A stretch of DNA of 64,000 nt from Streptomyces sp. TP-A0356 (GTDB lineage Bacteria; Actinomycetota; Actinomycetes; Streptomycetales; Streptomycetaceae). Of this stretch, positions 51,163 to 60,981 are shown piece after piece. How positions within the stretch are numbered: position 1 is the first letter of the stretch; every line of letters starts with the position of its first letter. Position numbers and translations under genes: made by a program. The DNA is taken from contig NZ_BBZJ01000012.1 of assembly GCF_001417775.1 (NCBI RefSeq), positions 186,001 through 250,000 of the forward strand, in the 5' to 3' direction. A model generated the notes under the pieces. That model was given only the letters and a program-made list of their open reading frames with translations, was not told the origin of the DNA and searched no databases.

Positions 51163-53166
51163 ATGCGCGACTTCGGGAACGCCCGGGCGAGCGCCCCGGA
51201 CATGGCGGGAGCGCCGGTCGTGACGGGAGGGCTCACCATGGCCGGAGGTCCCGTCATGAGCGGAAGCCCTGTCATGGCGGAGGGGCCGGTCATGACGGGA
51301 GGGCTCGCCGACAGTGTCTTCGGCGCGGCGGGCCGGGAACCCCTGCTGCCGCAGATCGCGCGTCGCGCCGACACGCCCGACGGGACCTGGACCGAGGTGA
51401 CGGCGGGCGAACTGCGCGACCAGGTGGTCGATCTGGCCAGAGGGCTCATCGCCTCCGGCATCCGTCCCGGCCACCGGGTGGCCATCATGGCACGCACCCG
51501 GTACGAGTGGACGGTGCTCAGCTGCGCGCTGTGGGCGATCGGCGCGGAGGTCGTGCCGATCCATCCGACCTCCTCCCACGAGCAGGTCGAGTGGATCCTC
51601 AGGGACGCGGGCTGCGTCGCCGTGGTGGTCGAGGACGAGCGGGGGGTCATGACCGTCGGGTCGGTGTGCGCCTCGCTCCCCCAGCTGCGCCACGTCTGGC
51701 AGTTGGACACCGGCGTGCTGGACGAACTCGTGGAGCGCGGCCGTCCGGTACCGGCCGCCACCGTCGACTCGCTGCGCCGGATCGTGCTGCCCGACTCGAC
51801 GGCGGTCGTCGCCTACACGTCCGGTACGACCGGACACCCCCGTGGGTGCGCGCTCAGCCACCGCAGTCTGGCCAGCCCCTGCGACACACTGCTGGCCGGC
51901 TGGAGGCACACCACCGCACCGCCGGGCCGGCAGCCGGCCATCCTCGCCTTCCTGCCCTTCTCCCATGTGTACGGGCTGATGATCCAGGGACTGTGTCTGC
52001 GCGGCGGACTGCTCATGGGCCATGAACCCGAACTGCACCCCGAGGCCCTCGCGTCCGCGCTCCTGACCTTCCGTCCCACGTTCCTGTACGCGGTCCCGTA
52101 CGTCTTCGAGAAGCTGTACAAGAACGTGCTCCGCACGGCCCAGCAGACGGGGCGGGGCGCCCTGTTCGAGCGGGCCGTGCGTACGGCGCAGGACTACGCG
52201 CATGCTGTCGAGCGGCAGCGACTGGGCACCGGGCCCGGGCCCGGCTTCGACCTGCGACTGCAGCACGCCCTGTACGACAGGACCGTGTACCGCAAGGTGC
52301 GCGCCGCGCTCGGCGGCCGGGTGTGCGGTGCCGTGTCCGGTGGATCGCCGCTGAACCGTGAACTGGCCCTGTTCTACGCCGGGATCGGGATCTTGGTCCA
52401 CGACGGGTACGGGCTCACCGAGACGAGCGGGGGCATCACCGCGCAGCCGGTGGGCCGGGAGAAGAGCGGTACCGTGGGGCGCCCCCTGCCGGGCATCGAC
52501 CTCCGGGTGGCCGACGACGGGGAGATCCTGGTGCGCGGCCCGTCGGTCTTCCAGGGATACGTCAACGACGACCGCGCCACACACGCGGTGCTGCGCGACG
52601 GCTGGCTGGCGACGGGCGACATCGGCCACCTCGACCCCGAGGGGTATCTGTCCATCACGGGCCGCAAGAAGGACGTCATCGTCACGAGCGGAGGCACGAG
52701 CGTGGCCCCGGCGGCCCTGGAGGAGCGGCTGCGGGTGCATCCGCTCATTCACCAGGCGGTGGTCGTGGGCGACAACCGGCCCTGCGTGGGGGCCCTGCTC
52801 ACCCTGGATCCCGACTTCGTGGCGCACTGGCGCGCCGTCCTGTTCACACAGGGGGACGTCCTGGGACGGGAGGCGCGGGAGGAGAACGCGCTGCGGCAGG
52901 AGGTCGCGCGGGCGGTCGCCGCGGCCAACACCACGGTGTCGCGGTCCGAGTCCATCCGGGTCTTCCGGGTCCTGGCGGAGCCGTTCGACGTCGCGAGCGG
53001 GCTGCTGACGCCGTCGATGAAGCTGCGCAGGGACGCCATCGCACGGCGGTACGCGGTGGAGATCGACGCGATGTACCAGTCCTCGTCGCGAATCCCCCGG
53101 GAGCGCAGGGCGGAGGAGTCGCCGACCTGGGACGACCCCGACGACGTGTTCCGTCGCGTGAGGTGA
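51163..53166 (+). CDS. AMP-dependent long-chain acyl-CoA synthetase
   Basis: 667 residues, ANL superfamily. The AMP-binding motif is AYTSGTTGHPRG, with later GYGLTETSGG, the GWLATGDIGHLD hinge and the GRKKDVIVTSGG catalytic-Lys region. It activates fatty acids to acyl-AMP and then acyl-CoA, probably for beta-oxidation or lipid synthesis. An N-terminal segment of about 25 residues has a repeated GxxMxG pattern (GGLTMAGGPVMSGSPVMAEGP) not seen in typical family members. ATG at 51163 follows GGGGAA and is favoured over an in-frame start 39 codons upstream. Confidence 0.9.
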   Translation: MRDFGNARASAPDMAGAPVVTGGLTMAGGPVMSGSPVMAEGPVMTGGLADSVFGAAGREPLLPQIARRADTPDGTWTEVTAGELRDQVVDLARGLIASGIRPGHRVAIMARTRYEWTVLSCALWAIGAEVVPIHPTSSHEQVEWILRDAGCVAVVVEDERGVMTVGSVCASLPQLRHVWQLDTGVLDELVERGRPVPAATVDSLRRIVLPDSTAVVAYTSGTTGHPRGCALSHRSLASPCDTLLAGWRHTTAPPGRQPAILAFLPFSHVYGLMIQGLCLRGGLLMGHEPELHPEALASALLTFRPTFLYAVPYVFEKLYKNVLRTAQQTGRGALFERAVRTAQDYAHAVERQRLGTGPGPGFDLRLQHALYDRTVYRKVRAALGGRVCGAVSGGSPLNRELALFYAGIGILVHDGYGLTETSGGITAQPVGREKSGTVGRPLPGIDLRVADDGEILVRGPSVFQGYVNDDRATHAVLRDGWLATGDIGHLDPEGYLSITGRKKDVIVTSGGTSVAPAALEERLRVHPLIHQAVVVGDNRPCVGALLTLDPDFVAHWRAVLFTQGDVLGREAREENALRQEVARAVAAANTTVSRSESIRVFRVLAEPFDVASGLLTPSMKLRRDAIARRYAVEIDAMYQSSSRIPRERRAEESPTWDDPDDVFRRVR

Positions 53167-53189
53167 GGAAGCCTCACCCGGCTTCCCTC
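53165..53189 (+). terminator. Hairpin after the acyl-CoA synthetase gene
   Basis: GAGGAAGCC pairs with GGCTTCCCTC with one bulged base. A second, mutually exclusive hairpin (GGTGAG/CTCACC, 53162-53178) overlaps it and the stop codon. Confidence 0.55.
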
Positions 53190-53404
53190 GGTCCGATCGG
53201 GGGTGTCGGTTCGCTCGCTGGGCGGACCGCGCCACCCTCACGCCCGCAATCGAACGCATGATCGATTGATCGGTTGCAGGCTGTCTCGCCGCCATGACCC
53301 CTGGGGCGTCCTCGGCCCCAGCGAGCCGTCCGGATGCGCATACGGGGCCGGGCGGCGCATTCTTGCTGTGATACCGACTGACGGCCCGGGACGAGGGCAG
53401 ACCG

Positions 53405-55954
53405 ATGCAGGGGAGCCACGCACGCGCGGACACTACACCCGGGACGCCGACCGCCGTACTGACCGGCGCCGTGGCGGACGCGATCCGTGCCGTCGGTGGC
53501 TTCGCAGGCGGTGTGTACCTGCCCTCCAGCACACCGGGGGTACTGCGTCTGGCCGTGCTCGCCGGGCTGCCGGGCCCGCTGTTCCGGCCGTGGTCGCGGC
53601 TGCACATGGACCGGCCGTTCCCCGTCGCGGACGCCTACCGGCTCGGCAGCCACGTGGTGCTCACCGACGCCACGGAGACGATGCGGCGCTACCCCCAGCT
53701 CGCGGCCGGCCTGCCGTTCCGGTTCGGCTCGGTGTACGTGCCCGTGGTGAGCGGCACGACGACGTACGGCGTCCTGACGGTGCTGCGGCCCTCGGCGCAG
53801 GACGCCACCGAGGCCCTGCCCGACCCCGCGCGGATGACGACGGTGGCGGACCGGCTGGGTGACGCCCTGAGCGCCCTGGAGCAGGGGGGTGATCCAGTGG
53901 TCTGGGACGGTCCGCCGCTGGGTGTGCGGCCCCCTGCCGTCACCCAGCCGCAGGGCCGCATCGGGCACTTCGTCTGGGACCCGGCCGACGCGACGATCAC
54001 CGCCGACGACACCTTCTGGGCACTGGCCGGTGGCGTCAAGGACGACATGGCCCGGTCGCCGGAGGCGCTCGCGCAGGCCGTCGCCCCCGACGACGCGCAT
54101 CTGCTGCTGTCCGCGCTGCGCGAGACGGCGGCCGGAAGCCCTCCGGCCCGACCGTTGCGGGTGCGGGCCGGGGACGGCGGACACCGGCTCCTGGAGTTCT
54201 GGACCGAGGGTCCGGCGGGCGAGGTCCACCAGGTCGGCGGGTTCGCGGTGGATCCGGGTTCCGGTCCGGCGGCGCAGGAGGCCACGGACCTCCTGCCGGA
54301 CGGTGTGTTCGCGTTCGACCGGCTGGGCCTGATCACGTACGCCAACCCGCGGGCGGCCGCGCTGCTGGGCCGTTCACCGGAGGAACTGGTCGGCCGGCCC
54401 CTCTGGCAGGCCGTGCCGTGGCTGGACCGCCCGGCGTACGAGGACCATCTGCGGGCCGCACTGCTGTCGCCGGAGCCGGTGCACTTCCAGGTCGAACGTC
54501 CCACGGCGAGGTCCCACGGGGGACGGGACGGCGACTGGCTCACCCTGTCGGTGTATCCCGGCCCGGACCTGGTGACCTGCCGGGTGGTGCCGCTCGGGCA
54601 CACCGCGGAGGCACCCTCGCTGGGCGAGGCGGCGGCCTCGACGGCGGGGGCGCCCAGCGCCCAGTACGCGGAGGCCCCGGCGTACCGACCCATCGTCCTC
54701 GCGATCGCGCTGAGCGAGGCCGTGACCGCGCAACAGGTGTCCGAGGTGGTGATGCGGGAGCTGCTGCCGGCGTTCGGCGGCCGCCGGCTGGCCATCTACC
54801 TGCTGCACGAGCGGCGCCTGCACCTGGCCTGGGAGACCGGGTTCCCGCCGAGGTTCCTCACGCAGTTCGAAGGGGTGGGGCTGGACGCCAAACTGCCGGG
54901 CGTGGAGACGCTCACGACCGGCCGCCCGCTGTTCTTCGAGTCGATGGACCAGCTGGAGGCCGCCTATCCGGGCATCCCGCTGGACAGCACCGAGGGCTCA
55001 CGGGCCTTCCTGCCGCTGATCGCCTCGGGGCGGCCGGTCGGCTCCTGCATCCTCGGCTTCGAGCGCCCGCGCAGCTTCAGCTCCGAGGAGCGCACGGTGC
55101 TCACCTCACTGGCCGGGCTGATCGCCCAGGCCCTCGAGCGGGCACGGCGCTACGACTCCGAGGCGGCCCTCGCCCGCGGTCTGCAGGAGGCCCTGCTGCC
55201 CCATCGGCTGTCCACGCACGCCCAGGTGGAGACCGCGGGCCGCTATCTGCCCGGAACGCAGGGCATGGACGTGGGCGGCGACTGGTACGACGTCGTGGAG
55301 GCCGGCGACGGGCTGGCCCTGGTCATCGGCGATGTCCAGGGCCACGGCGTGCAGGCGGCGGCCACCATGGGGCAACTGCGCAGCGCCGTCCGGGCGTTCG
55401 CACTCGGCGACCACGCGCCGCACCAGGTGATGAGCGGTACCAACCGGCTTCTCATCGACCTCGATCCGGGCCAGTTCGCGAGTTGCTGCTACGTCCGTCT
55501 GGACCCGGTCACGGGGCACGCGCGGGCGGCGCGGGCCGGACATCCCCTGCCGCTGCTGCGCCACCCGGACGGCCGCACGGACGTCCTGGACATGCCCGGC
55601 GGCCTGGTGCTCGGGGTGGATCCGGACGCCCGCTACCCGGTGACGCATCTGCGGCTGGAACCCGGTGCCGTGCTGGCGCTGTACACCGACGGGCTGGTCG
55701 AGCGGCCGGGTGCCGACATCGACGAGGGCGTCGAGGCCCTGCGCATGGCGCTCTTCCGCGCGGGGCAGGGCGCGCGCCGCCGGGAGAACACCTCCCTGAC
55801 CGAACTCGCGGACCTGCTCACGGACCGGGCGCGGCGCGCCCCCGACCGCCCGGACGACATCGCGCTGCTGCTCGCGACCCGCCGCGACCCGCCCAGCGAC
55901 ACGGAGCTCTCCGGGCGCCGCCCAGGACGCCGTGCCGATCGGCCCGTTCCATGA
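53405..55954 (+). CDS. GAF-PAS-GAF PP2C/SpoIIE phosphatase
   Basis: 849 residues, cytoplasmic (no membrane helix). GAF-like domain (about 20-165), a degenerate PAS (about 175-270), a PAS (about 275-385; TYANPRAAALLGRSPEEL), a second GAF (about 430-590) and a SpoIIE/PP2C phosphatase (about 610-825; VGGDWYDVVEA, GDVQGHGVQAAATMGQ, RAGHPLPLL, LYTDGLVERPG, PDDIALLLA). The sensing domains suggest that ligand or redox signals regulate dephosphorylation of an anti-sigma antagonist. The ATG at 53405 follows GAGGGCAGACC. Confidence 0.9.
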   Translation: MQGSHARADTTPGTPTAVLTGAVADAIRAVGGFAGGVYLPSSTPGVLRLAVLAGLPGPLFRPWSRLHMDRPFPVADAYRLGSHVVLTDATETMRRYPQLAAGLPFRFGSVYVPVVSGTTTYGVLTVLRPSAQDATEALPDPARMTTVADRLGDALSALEQGGDPVVWDGPPLGVRPPAVTQPQGRIGHFVWDPADATITADDTFWALAGGVKDDMARSPEALAQAVAPDDAHLLLSALRETAAGSPPARPLRVRAGDGGHRLLEFWTEGPAGEVHQVGGFAVDPGSGPAAQEATDLLPDGVFAFDRLGLITYANPRAAALLGRSPEELVGRPLWQAVPWLDRPAYEDHLRAALLSPEPVHFQVERPTARSHGGRDGDWLTLSVYPGPDLVTCRVVPLGHTAEAPSLGEAAASTAGAPSAQYAEAPAYRPIVLAIALSEAVTAQQVSEVVMRELLPAFGGRRLAIYLLHERRLHLAWETGFPPRFLTQFEGVGLDAKLPGVETLTTGRPLFFESMDQLEAAYPGIPLDSTEGSRAFLPLIASGRPVGSCILGFERPRSFSSEERTVLTSLAGLIAQALERARRYDSEAALARGLQEALLPHRLSTHAQVETAGRYLPGTQGMDVGGDWYDVVEAGDGLALVIGDVQGHGVQAAATMGQLRSAVRAFALGDHAPHQVMSGTNRLLIDLDPGQFASCCYVRLDPVTGHARAARAGHPLPLLRHPDGRTDVLDMPGGLVLGVDPDARYPVTHLRLEPGAVLALYTDGLVERPGADIDEGVEALRMALFRAGQGARRRENTSLTELADLLTDRARRAPDRPDDIALLLATRRDPPSDTELSGRRPGRRADRPVP

Positions 55955-56042
55955 TCCGGCCTGCCTGTTGACGTGGACGCCGTACGGGTGCGGTGATGCT
56001 CCTTGGCACGACGGCCGACCGTGAGGCGAGGACAGTCCATCG

Positions 56043-57344
56043 ATGGCTCTGCAGATCAGCGCGACCAATCCGGAGCATCCCGCGCTCCTGCTCGACCTGC
56101 CCTGGCGCCTGCCCCTGGAGGAGTGGCCGGAGCGCCACCTCGTGCCGCTGCCCCGCGGTATCTCCCGGCACGTGGTGCGCTACGCGCGCGCCGGCGCAGA
56201 GGTGGTGGCGGTCAAGGAGCTCGCCGAGCGGCCCGCGGTACGGGAGTTCGAGCTGCTGCGGGACCTCGACCGGCTCGGTATCCCGGCGGTGGACCCGCTC
56301 GCGGTGGTCACCGGCCGCACGGACCGCGACGGCGAGCCCCTCGAACCGGTGCTGATCACCCGGCACTTGGGCGGCTCGATGCCGTACCGGTCGATGTTCG
56401 AGACGACGATGCGGCCCGCCACCATGCACCGGTTGATGGACGCGCTCGCCGTGCTCCTGGTGCGCCTGCATCTCGCCGGGTTCGCCTGGGGCGACTGCTC
56501 GCTGTCCAACACGCTCTTCCGGCGGGACGCGGGCGCGTACGCCGCGTATCTGGTGGACGCGGAGACCGGGGAACTGCACCCCCGGCTGAGCACCGGGCAG
56601 CGCGAGTACGACCTCGATCTGGCCCGCGTCAACATCAGCGGAGAGCTGCTCGACCTGGAGGCGTCCGGGGCGCTGCATCCGTCGGTGGACCCCATCGCGT
56701 TCGGCACGGAGATCTGCGAGCGGTACGCCCGTCTGTGGGAGGAGCTGACCCGGACGTCCGTGTACCCGGCGGGCAAGCACCACCACATCGACCGTCGTAT
56801 CCGCCGGCTCAACGACCTCGGGTTCGACGTGGCGGAGATGCAGATCGCGCACTCGGCGAACGGCGACACCGTCACCTTCGTGCCGAAGGTCGTCGACGCG
56901 GGGCACCACCAGCGGCAGTTGCTGAGGCTGACCGGTCTCGACACCGAGGAGAACCAGGCCCGTCGGCTGCTGAACGACCTGGAGAGCTGGATGGCCACCC
57001 AGGACGACTACGCGCCGGGCGATCCTCTCGCCGCCCGTCCCGAGGTCCTGGCCCACCGCTGGGTGCGGGACGTGTTCCGGCCCACCGTGCGCGCCGTGCC
57101 GCGCGAGCTGCGGGGTTCGATGGACCCCGCCGAGCTCTATCACGAACTGCTCGAACACCGCTGGTACCTGTCCGAGCGCGCCCAGCACGACATCGGTCTG
57201 GACACCGCCATCGACGACTACATCACGAACATCCTGCCGAAGGTCCGGGAGACACTGCCGGATCCCAAGGAGATGGAGGGTGGGGATCCCGAGGAGATGG
57301 AAGGGCGATCCCCTGGCGGAAGCAGTCGGCCTGCGTTGCGATGA
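56043..57344 (+). CDS. DUF4032 protein with kinase-like core
   Basis: 433 residues. The N-terminal two-thirds resemble a small-molecule or lipopolysaccharide kinase fold: VAVKELAERPAVREFELL (ATP-Lys-like), RLHLAGFAWGDCSLSNTLF (catalytic Asp and Asn loop) and LVDAETGEL (DxE in place of DFG). The rest matches the DUF4032 family of actinobacteria. The function is not established. A repeat-like acidic segment near the C-terminus (KEMEGGDPEEMEG) is followed by a short tail. ATG 56043 follows GAGGACAGTCC. Confidence 0.83.
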   Translation: MALQISATNPEHPALLLDLPWRLPLEEWPERHLVPLPRGISRHVVRYARAGAEVVAVKELAERPAVREFELLRDLDRLGIPAVDPLAVVTGRTDRDGEPLEPVLITRHLGGSMPYRSMFETTMRPATMHRLMDALAVLLVRLHLAGFAWGDCSLSNTLFRRDAGAYAAYLVDAETGELHPRLSTGQREYDLDLARVNISGELLDLEASGALHPSVDPIAFGTEICERYARLWEELTRTSVYPAGKHHHIDRRIRRLNDLGFDVAEMQIAHSANGDTVTFVPKVVDAGHHQRQLLRLTGLDTEENQARRLLNDLESWMATQDDYAPGDPLAARPEVLAHRWVRDVFRPTVRAVPRELRGSMDPAELYHELLEHRWYLSERAQHDIGLDTAIDDYITNILPKVRETLPDPKEMEGGDPEEMEGRSPGGSSRPALR

Positions 57345-57405
57345 TGGCGCCGAAGGCCCGGCCGGACCGCCACCGGCCGGAAGTCGAGAGGCAGGAGCAC
57401 AGCAC

Positions 57406-58161
57406 ATGACCGCCATCCGTGGAACGTCCGTGGACATCCCCACCGAGGACGGCACGGCCGACGCCTACCTGGTCCACCCGGACGACCAGGTCCCGCACCC
57501 CGCGGTTCTGCTCTACATGGACGCCTTCGGGCTGCGCCCGAGCCTGAGGAAGATGGCCGACCGGCTCGCCGAGAACGGCTACACCGTCCTCGTGCCCAAT
57601 GTCTTCTACCGCGACGGGCGGGCTCCCGTGGTCGAACTGCCCGACTTCATCGACACGTCCGAGCGCCCTGAGCTCTTCCAGCAGATCATGCCCCTCATCC
57701 AGTCGGTGACGCCCGAACGGGCGGAACGCGACGCCGACGCCTATCTGCGCCGGCTCGCCGAGTGCCCGCAGGCCGCCGACGGACCGGTCGGTGTCACCGG
57801 CTACTGCATGGGGGCCAGGCTGGCGTTGCGCACCGCCGGTTCGCACCCGGACCGGGTCGCCGCCGTGGCCGGGTTCCACGGCGGACGTCTGGCGACCGAC
57901 ACCCCGGACAGCCCGCATCTGGTGGCCGACCGCGTCACCGCCGAGGCCTACTTCGGCCACGCGGACCAGGACCCCTCGCTGCCGGCCGAGCAGATCGAGC
58001 GGCTTGAGAAGGCCCTCACGGAGGCGGGCGTCGACCACCGGTGCGAGGTCTACAGCGGCGCACCCCACGGCTTCACCCAGGAAGACACCTCCGATTACCA
58101 CCCGGAGGCGGCGGAACGCCACTGGCGGGAGCTGCTGGCCCTCCTGAACCGCGCCCTGTAG
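57406..58161 (+). CDS. Dienelactone hydrolase family protein
   Basis: 251 residues, alpha/beta hydrolase. The nucleophile elbow is GVTGYCMGARLAL with Cys (the dienelactone hydrolase form); the Asp is in GHADQDPS and the His in GAPHGFTQ. Family members open dienelactones in chloroaromatic degradation, but many actinobacterial ones have other ester or thioester substrates. ATG at 57406 follows GCAGGAGC. It lies 61 bases after DUF4032. Confidence 0.9.
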   Translation: MTAIRGTSVDIPTEDGTADAYLVHPDDQVPHPAVLLYMDAFGLRPSLRKMADRLAENGYTVLVPNVFYRDGRAPVVELPDFIDTSERPELFQQIMPLIQSVTPERAERDADAYLRRLAECPQAADGPVGVTGYCMGARLALRTAGSHPDRVAAVAGFHGGRLATDTPDSPHLVADRVTAEAYFGHADQDPSLPAEQIERLEKALTEAGVDHRCEVYSGAPHGFTQEDTSDYHPEAAERHWRELLALLNRAL

Positions 58162-58225
58162 GGCGCTCCTGTCGGATCTCCGTGGGACAAGGAGCGGCGT
58201 CGCGGAGATCCGTCGGAAGCGCCCT
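58160..58225 (+). terminator. Long hairpin between convergent genes
   Basis: AGGGCGCT pairs with AGCGCCCT and the inner CGGATCTCCG with CGGAGATCCG, spanning the stop of the hydrolase gene and 65 bases beyond. Confidence 0.7.
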
Positions 58226-58282
58226 GGCTGTACTCGGCCGGCGTCCGGTGGCGACCGCGGGTCGTGCCCGGCCCGCACTTCG

Positions 58283-59152
58283 TCAGGCGGGCGGTACGAC
58301 CGCCACGGGGCAGGGTGCGTGGTGCAGCAGCGCATCCGCCACCGAGCCGATGCGCGGACCCAGGGGCCGGGAGGTGTGGCGCCCCACCACCACGAGCTGG
58401 GCGTGCCCGGCCGCGGAGAGAAGCACCTGGCCCGCGCTGCCCATCTCCACGTGCTCGGTCACCGGCACGCCGGGGTGGCGTTCCCGCCAGGGTCGCAGCG
58501 CCTCGTCGAGCGCCTTCCGCTCGTACGGCTCCAGGCCGCCGGCCTCGTCCAGCATCCTCAGCGAACCGGGGCTGTAGGCGAACACGGGCGGCAGGCTCCA
58601 GGCCCGTACGACCCGTACGGCAGCTCCCCGGGCCGCCGCCGTCGCGAACGCGAAGCCGAGCGCGGGCGCGCTGTCGTCCGGGTCGCCGTGCCGGCCGACG
58701 ACGATGTCGCGGCCCGCCGCCTCCCCCGGGGCCCGGTCGCCGGAGCGGACCACCACCACGGGCCGGGCGGACTCGGCGATCACCTGCCGGCCCACGGAGC
58801 CGAGCAGGAAGCCCACGAGCGCGCCGTGCCCGCGTGAGCCCAGCACGAGCAGTTCGGCCGCGGCCGCCTCGGCCACCAGCGTCTCGACGGGCGCGTCCTC
58901 CAGGACCTCGGCGGTCACGGCGAGCTTCGGGTGCCGCTCCGTGATCGTGCGCCGGGCCCCGTCCACGGCCTCCCGCGCCCACCCGGCCCGGGTCTCCCGG
59001 TCGGTGGCCACGCCCATGTCGTACGACTGCCACTGCCAGGCGTGCACGATCCTCAGCGGCAGACCCCGGCGCACCGCCTCGCGGCCCGCCCAGGCGGCCG
59101 CGGCGGTGCTCTCCGGTGATCCGTCCACTCCCACGGTGATCGGGCGGGTCAT
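58283..59152 (-). CDS. Tandem universal stress protein (UspA)
   Basis: 289 residues, two Usp domains (1-145, 150-289). Each has the ATP-binding loop: GSRGHGALVGFLLGSVGRQ in the first and GRHTSRPLGPRIGSVAD in the second. Such proteins bind ATP and act in dormancy, hypoxia and envelope stress. ATG at 59152 follows GGAAGGC. It is divergent to the response-regulator/thioredoxin-reductase operon, across 127 bases, so the two probably share a control region. Confidence 0.93.
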   Translation of the reverse strand: MTRPITVGVDGSPESTAAAAWAGREAVRRGLPLRIVHAWQWQSYDMGVATDRETRAGWAREAVDGARRTITERHPKLAVTAEVLEDAPVETLVAEAAAAELLVLGSRGHGALVGFLLGSVGRQVIAESARPVVVVRSGDRAPGEAAGRDIVVGRHGDPDDSAPALGFAFATAAARGAAVRVVRAWSLPPVFAYSPGSLRMLDEAGGLEPYERKALDEALRPWRERHPGVPVTEHVEMGSAGQVLLSAAGHAQLVVVGRHTSRPLGPRIGSVADALLHHAPCPVAVVPPA

Positions 59153-59279
59153 GCGGGTGCCTTCCTGTCGGTGTTCCGGTGATCTCACGCTGTCGGAGGA
59201 TGATCACAGGTTCCGGAGCGAAACGGGACGATCGAACATACGATGGGCGGGACGCCAAGAGTTCGGGGTGGGAGACCTT

Positions 59280-60959
59280 ATGGCACAGGCTGCCGAGGCA
59301 GCGGCACGGACCGTCATCCTGACCGTGGACGACGACCCCGGAGTGTCGCGTGCCGTCGCGCGCGATCTGCGCCGCCGGTACGGCGAGTCCTACCGCATCG
59401 TGCGCGCCGAGTCCGGTGAGAGCGCGTTGGAGGCGCTGCGCGAGTTGAAGCTGCGCGGCGACCTGGTGGCCGTCATCCTGGCCGACTACCGCATGCCGCA
59501 GATGAACGGCATCGAGTTCCTCGAACAGGCCCTGGACGTCTACCCCGGCGCACGACGGGTGCTGCTGACCGCGTACGCGGACACCAACGCGGCCATCGAC
59601 GCGATCAACGTGATCGACCTCGACCACTACCTGCTCAAGCCGTGGGATCCGCCCGAGGAGAAGCTCTACCCGGTCCTGGACGATCTGCTGGAGGCATGGC
59701 GGACCTCCGACTACCGGCCGGTCCCCACCACGAAGGTGGTGGGACACCGCTGGTCGGCGCGTTCGTCGGGGGTACGGGAGTTCCTCGCCCGCAACCAGGT
59801 GCCCTACCGCTGGTACTCGGTCGACACTCCGGAGGGACAGCGGCTGCTGGCGGCGGCCGGGCAGGACGGGGAGCGGCTGCCCCTCGTCGTCACCCCGGAC
59901 GGCACGCCCCTGGTCGAACCGGAGGACGCGCAACTCGCGGCGCACGTGGGGCTGGCGACGACACCGACGGCGCAGTTCTACGACCTCGTCGTGATCGGCG
60001 GCGGGCCCGCCGGGCTCGGGGCCGCCGTGTACGGGGCGTCGGAGGGGCTGCGGACCCTGCTCGTGGAGCGTTCCGCGACCGGCGGACAGGCCGGGCAGAG
60101 CTCCAGGATCGAGAACTACCTCGGCTTCCCTGACGGCGTGTCGGGCGCACAGCTGACCAACCGGGCGCGTCGGCAGGCGACGAAGTTCGGCGCGGAGATC
60201 CTCACCGCCCGGGAGGTGGCCGCGCTGGAGGTCAACGGGGCGGCGCGCACCGTGCGGTTCTCGGACGGTTCCGCGATCACCGCGCACAGCGTGATCCTGG
60301 CGACCGGTGTGTCGTACCGGCAGCTCCAGGCCCCTGGCCTCGTGGAGTTGACCGGGTGCGGGGTCTTCTACGGTTCGGCGCTGACCGAGGCGCCGGCCTG
60401 CTCCGGGTACGACGTGTACATCGTCGGCGGCGCCAACTCCGCGGGACAGGCGGCGATGTACCTGTCCAGGGGCGCCAAGTCTGTCACCCTCCTCGTGCGG
60501 GGCGAATCGCTGTCGGCGTCGATGTCGCACTATCTGATCCAGCAGATCACCGAGGCGCCCAACATCTTCGTGCGCACCCGCACCGTGGTCGAGGCGGCGC
60601 ACGGCAGCGACCACCTGGAGCAGCTGACGCTGCGGGAGGTGGACAGCGGACAGACCGAACTCGTGGACGCGCAGTGGCTGTTCGTGTTCATCGGGGCGGC
60701 CCCGCTGACGGACTGGCTGGAGGGGACCGTGCTGCGGGACGAGCACGGGTTCATCGTGAGCGGCCCCGACATGACGAGCGACGGCACACCGCCCCGGGGC
60801 TGGGAGCTGGACCGGCCCCCGTACCACCTGGAGACCAACGTCCCGGGCGTGTTCGTGGCGGGCGACGCGCGGGCCGAGTCCGCCAAACGGGTCGCCTCCG
60901 CGGTGGGCGAGGGGGCCATGGCCGTGATGCTCGTTCACCGGTACCTGGAGCAGTCATGA
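59280..60959 (+). CDS. Response regulator-thioredoxin reductase-like fusion
   Basis: 559 residues. Receiver domain (about 12-130; DDDP acidic pocket, phospho-Asp 69 in ILADYRMPQM, Thr in LTAYA, Lys 120 in LLKPWDPP), a middle glutaredoxin-like region (about 150-240) and a thioredoxin-reductase-like FAD/NADP domain (about 243-559; VIGGGPAGLGAAVYG, GGQAGQSSRIENYLGFP, VGGANSAGQAAMYL, GDARAESAKRVASAVGEG). The active-site CxxC of true reductases is absent: the matching segment reads YGSALTEAPACSG. It is therefore not a standard thioredoxin reductase and may be a phosphorylation-gated flavin sensor or oxidoreductase. ATG 59280 follows GGTGGGAG. It begins a four-gene run. Confidence 0.9.
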   Translation: MAQAAEAAARTVILTVDDDPGVSRAVARDLRRRYGESYRIVRAESGESALEALRELKLRGDLVAVILADYRMPQMNGIEFLEQALDVYPGARRVLLTAYADTNAAIDAINVIDLDHYLLKPWDPPEEKLYPVLDDLLEAWRTSDYRPVPTTKVVGHRWSARSSGVREFLARNQVPYRWYSVDTPEGQRLLAAAGQDGERLPLVVTPDGTPLVEPEDAQLAAHVGLATTPTAQFYDLVVIGGGPAGLGAAVYGASEGLRTLLVERSATGGQAGQSSRIENYLGFPDGVSGAQLTNRARRQATKFGAEILTAREVAALEVNGAARTVRFSDGSAITAHSVILATGVSYRQLQAPGLVELTGCGVFYGSALTEAPACSGYDVYIVGGANSAGQAAMYLSRGAKSVTLLVRGESLSASMSHYLIQQITEAPNIFVRTRTVVEAAHGSDHLEQLTLREVDSGQTELVDAQWLFVFIGAAPLTDWLEGTVLRDEHGFIVSGPDMTSDGTPPRGWELDRPPYHLETNVPGVFVAGDARAESAKRVASAVGEGAMAVMLVHRYLEQS

Positions 60960-60981
60960 ACCGAGGGCGCGGGGAGAAGTC

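Noticed and set aside
58095..60938. 947-codon open frame on the minus strand
   Set aside because: It spans the divergent Usp and fusion genes in other frames and has no domain or ribosome site.
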